A DNA stretch of 6,196 nucleotides from an uncultured Clostridium sp. (GTDB lineage Bacteria > Bacillota > Clostridia > Lachnospirales > Anaerotignaceae): the NCBI GenBank assembly GCA_947246775.1, contig CAMXTM010000127.1, positions 1 to 6,196 on the forward strand, written 5' to 3'. The translations under genes and the position numbers were made by a program. Shown here one piece after another: positions 5,329-6,196 of the stretch. Below the pieces are notes generated by a model, which made no database searches, was not told the origin of the DNA, and saw nothing but the letters and a program-made list of their open reading frames with translations. Each line of letters opens with the position of its first letter. Within the stretch, counting starts at the first letter, position 1.

Positions 5329-5357
5329 ATCATATCATCAACAAAGTAAAATAGCAA
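5329..5357 (-). promoter_or_regulatory. Sigma-A promoter for the GTPase row (extended -10)
   Basis: On the minus strand, -35 TTGCTA (5352-5357) and -10 TATGAT (5329-5334) are separated by 17 nt. A TGA just upstream of the -10 gives an extended -10 element. The predicted start is near 5322, leaving a leader of about 26 nt that holds the SD of the 36-residue TM gene. An overlapping alternative is TTGTTG-17-TAAAAT slightly downstream. Confidence 0.65.
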
Positions 5358-5373
5358 TAAAAAATGACATAAA

Positions 5374-5391
5374 TAAGTTCAAAAGAACTTA
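5374..5391. promoter_or_regulatory. Palindromic operator candidate TAAGTTC-AAAA-GAACTTA
   Basis: Two perfect 7-bp arms flank a 4-nt AT spacer in the divergent intergenic region. The palindrome lies 16 bp upstream of the -35 of the leftward promoter and about 58 bp before the ATG of the XRE gene. Dimeric XRE-type repressors commonly bind such sites in their own promoter region. A -10-like TATTTT at 5410-5415 would put the -35 of the xre gene against the right arm, allowing autorepression, although that promoter is weak by sequence. Confidence 0.6.
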
Positions 5392-5448
5392 ATACTTTCT
5401 TTTTCTGCATATTTTTCGATGTTAATTTAAATTAGAGGTGACTTAAAT

Positions 5449-5775
5449 ATGTCTGTAGATTATAAAATAATTGGAAAAAGAATTAAAAGCAGTAGAAAAC
5501 AATTAAAAATGACACAAGAAGAATTAGCAGAAAAATTAGATATATCTTCTAGTTTTGAAAGTAGAATGGAAAGAGGAGCTACAAAAATTAGTTTGGAAAT
5601 GATTTCAAGAATTGCAACTATATTAGAGGTTCCTATTACCTATTTTGTAGCTGGAACAGTAGAACAATCAGAAAATTTCTTGTTAGAAGAATTAGGTGAT
5701 ATTGTAAAAGAATTTGATTTAAAAGATAAAAAACTATTACTAGAAATTGCAAAATTGATTCAAAATTACAAGTAA
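5449..5775 (+). CDS. XRE-family HTH transcriptional regulator, 108 aa
   Basis: The N-terminal DNA-binding domain is plain. Residues 7-20 are helix 1 (IGKRIKSSRKQLKM). TQEELAEKL (22-30) is the first HTH helix. DISSSFESRMERGATKIS (31-48) holds the recognition helix and the ERG turn typical of XRE/Cro proteins, and LEMISRIATILEVPITYF (49-66) completes the domain. Residues 75-108 form an acidic then basic helical tail, probably for dimerisation. The SD AGAGGTG at 5434-5440 lies 8 nt before the ATG. The gene is divergent from the GTPase row across a 152-bp region with a perfect palindrome, so it is the likely local repressor and may regulate itself. No peptidase or ligand domain is present, so the inducing signal is unknown. 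It has its own terminator just downstream. Confidence 0.93.
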   Translation: MSVDYKIIGKRIKSSRKQLKMTQEELAEKLDISSSFESRMERGATKISLEMISRIATILEVPITYFVAGTVEQSENFLLEELGDIVKEFDLKDKKLLLEIAKLIQNYK

Positions 5776-5795
5776 TAAAAGTTATAGTGTATTTT

Positions 5796-5837
5796 AAAGC
5801 CTTAGAAAATAATATTTCTAGGGCTTTTATTTTTGTA
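5796..5837 (+). terminator. Strong intrinsic terminator after the XRE gene
   Basis: AAAGCCTTAGAAA (5796-5808) pairs with 5815-5827 over 13 bp with one G-U, around a 6-nt loop. TTTTATTTTTG follows. It lies 20 nt after the XRE stop codon. The reverse strand lacks a T-tract, so it acts rightwards and isolates the regulator from the next unit. Confidence 0.88.
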
Positions 5838-5885
5838 TTTTATCTTTTTTATTATGGCTTAAAAATCATAAAGTCTCAGATTTCA

Positions 5886-5913
5886 TTGACATATTATATC
5901 TATGTAATACAAT
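5886..5913 (+). promoter_or_regulatory. Consensus-like sigma-A promoter for the right-hand unit
   Basis: Perfect -35 TTGACA (5886-5891), 16-nt spacer and -10 TACAAT (5908-5913, 5 of 6). The predicted start near 5920 gives a leader of about 32 nt with an AAGGAGG SD. I see no operator-like repeat around it, and the XRE palindrome does not recur here. Confidence 0.8.
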
Positions 5914-5951
5914 AAATCACTATCAAAAACAGTAAAAAGGAGGAAACCCAT

Positions 5952-6071
5952 ATGAAAGCGAAAATTTCTAAAGAAACACTAGAAAAAATTATTCTTGTAA
6001 CAACTATTTTAGGAAAGGTAATACAAGAGCATATCAATGTCAAAGAAAACAAAAAAGAGGAGGAAAAATAG
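5952..6071 (+). CDS. Small hypothetical protein, 39 aa
   Basis: ATG at 5952 is preceded by AAGGAGG with good spacing; TAG is at 6069-6071. The sequence starts MKAKISKETLEK, has a hydrophobic middle IILVTTILGKVI and ends in a Lys/Glu-rich tail (KENKKEEEK) whose codons double as the GAGGAGG SD of the next gene. The hydrophobic part is short (about 12 residues), so a full TM span is doubtful; a membrane-touching or protein-binding helix is more likely. A strong promoter and SD, plus coupling to the next ORF 1 nt away, support it. The family is not recognised. Confidence 0.75.
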   Translation: MKAKISKETLEKIILVTTILGKVIQEHINVKENKKEEEK

Positions 6072-6072
6072 T

Positions 6073-6196
6073 ATGAGAGAAGTATTTTATTGCAGTCATT
6101 GTGGAGAAGAATTTGAGGAAGAAGATATTTATTTTATGGGAGAGGAAATCTATTGTTTAGATTGTTTAGAAGAATTAACCGTTATCTGTGAAGAGT
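6073..6196 (+). CDS. Cys-rich zinc-binding protein, N-terminus only (partial)
   Basis: The ATG at 6073 lies 1 nt after the previous stop, with the GAGGAGG SD at 6057-6063. The frame stays open to the window edge (41 residues). It begins MREVFYCSHCGEEFEEED and has CxxC pairs at Cys7/Cys10 and Cys28/Cys31 plus Cys39, the start of a treble-clef, LIM-like or zinc-ribbon array. The remainder is strongly acidic. Similar N-termini are, as I recall, found on amidoligase-type proteins of gut Clostridia and their mobile elements. That is a low-confidence memory, and the catalytic part, if any, is outside the window. Confidence 0.8.
   Translation, partial: MREVFYCSHCGEEFEEEDIYFMGEEIYCLDCLEELTVICEE

Noticed and set aside
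5186..5775. XRE regulator plus small gene as a toxin-antitoxin pair
   Set aside because: The small gene is divergent and coupled to the GTPase, the regulator has its own promoter region and terminator, and no toxin-like sequence is visible.

Overview
The window is AT-rich DNA with strong Shine-Dalgarno (SD) sequences, very small genes and tightly coupled cistrons. It encodes secreted copper-amine-oxidase-N-type 'stalk' domain proteins, an XRE repressor and DUF4116-type repeats. Together these suggest a low-GC Firmicute, most likely a gut-type Clostridia; this is inferred from style and family content, not from a marker gene.

Layout, left to right. (1) Positions 1-956, minus strand: an unrecognised 182-residue protein, followed 29 nt downstream by a 22-residue-repeat (DUF4116-like) protein that runs off the left edge. 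(2) Positions 1003-1039: an intrinsic terminator, read leftwards, separates that pair from the main locus. (3) Positions 1174-5296, minus strand: a compact gene row. In transcription order it is a 36-residue single-TM protein, a GTPase with a C-terminal DUF697-like membrane domain, two tandem secreted stalk-domain paralogues, a 36-residue Lys/Ile-rich peptide, an 87-residue glycine-zipper membrane protein, a 56-residue charged protein and an EcsC-family protein with a TTG start. Most junctions are 3-16 nt. The exceptions are gaps of about 120 and 80 nt on either side of the 36-residue peptide. A good promoter (TTGCTA-17-TATGAT with extended -10) precedes the first gene. (4) Positions 5297-5448: the divergent control region, with a perfect palindrome TAAGTTC-AAAA-GAACTTA. 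(5) Positions 5449-5838, plus strand: an XRE-family regulator with its own strong terminator. (6) Positions 5886-6196, plus strand: a new transcription unit with a consensus -35 promoter, a 39-residue protein and the start of a Cys-rich zinc-binding protein cut by the right edge.

Working picture (inference): the XRE protein binds the palindrome and controls the divergent GTPase/EcsC locus. That locus appears to be a membrane-acting module. It has a G-protein with a membrane-associated C-terminal domain, a stand-alone EcsC-like protein showing the same two sequence blocks as that domain, glycine-zipper and single-TM mini-proteins, and two exported proteins that could act outside the membrane. 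I do not know of a characterised system with this combination. Its function (envelope stress, membrane remodelling, defence or peptide-related) cannot be decided from the sequence.
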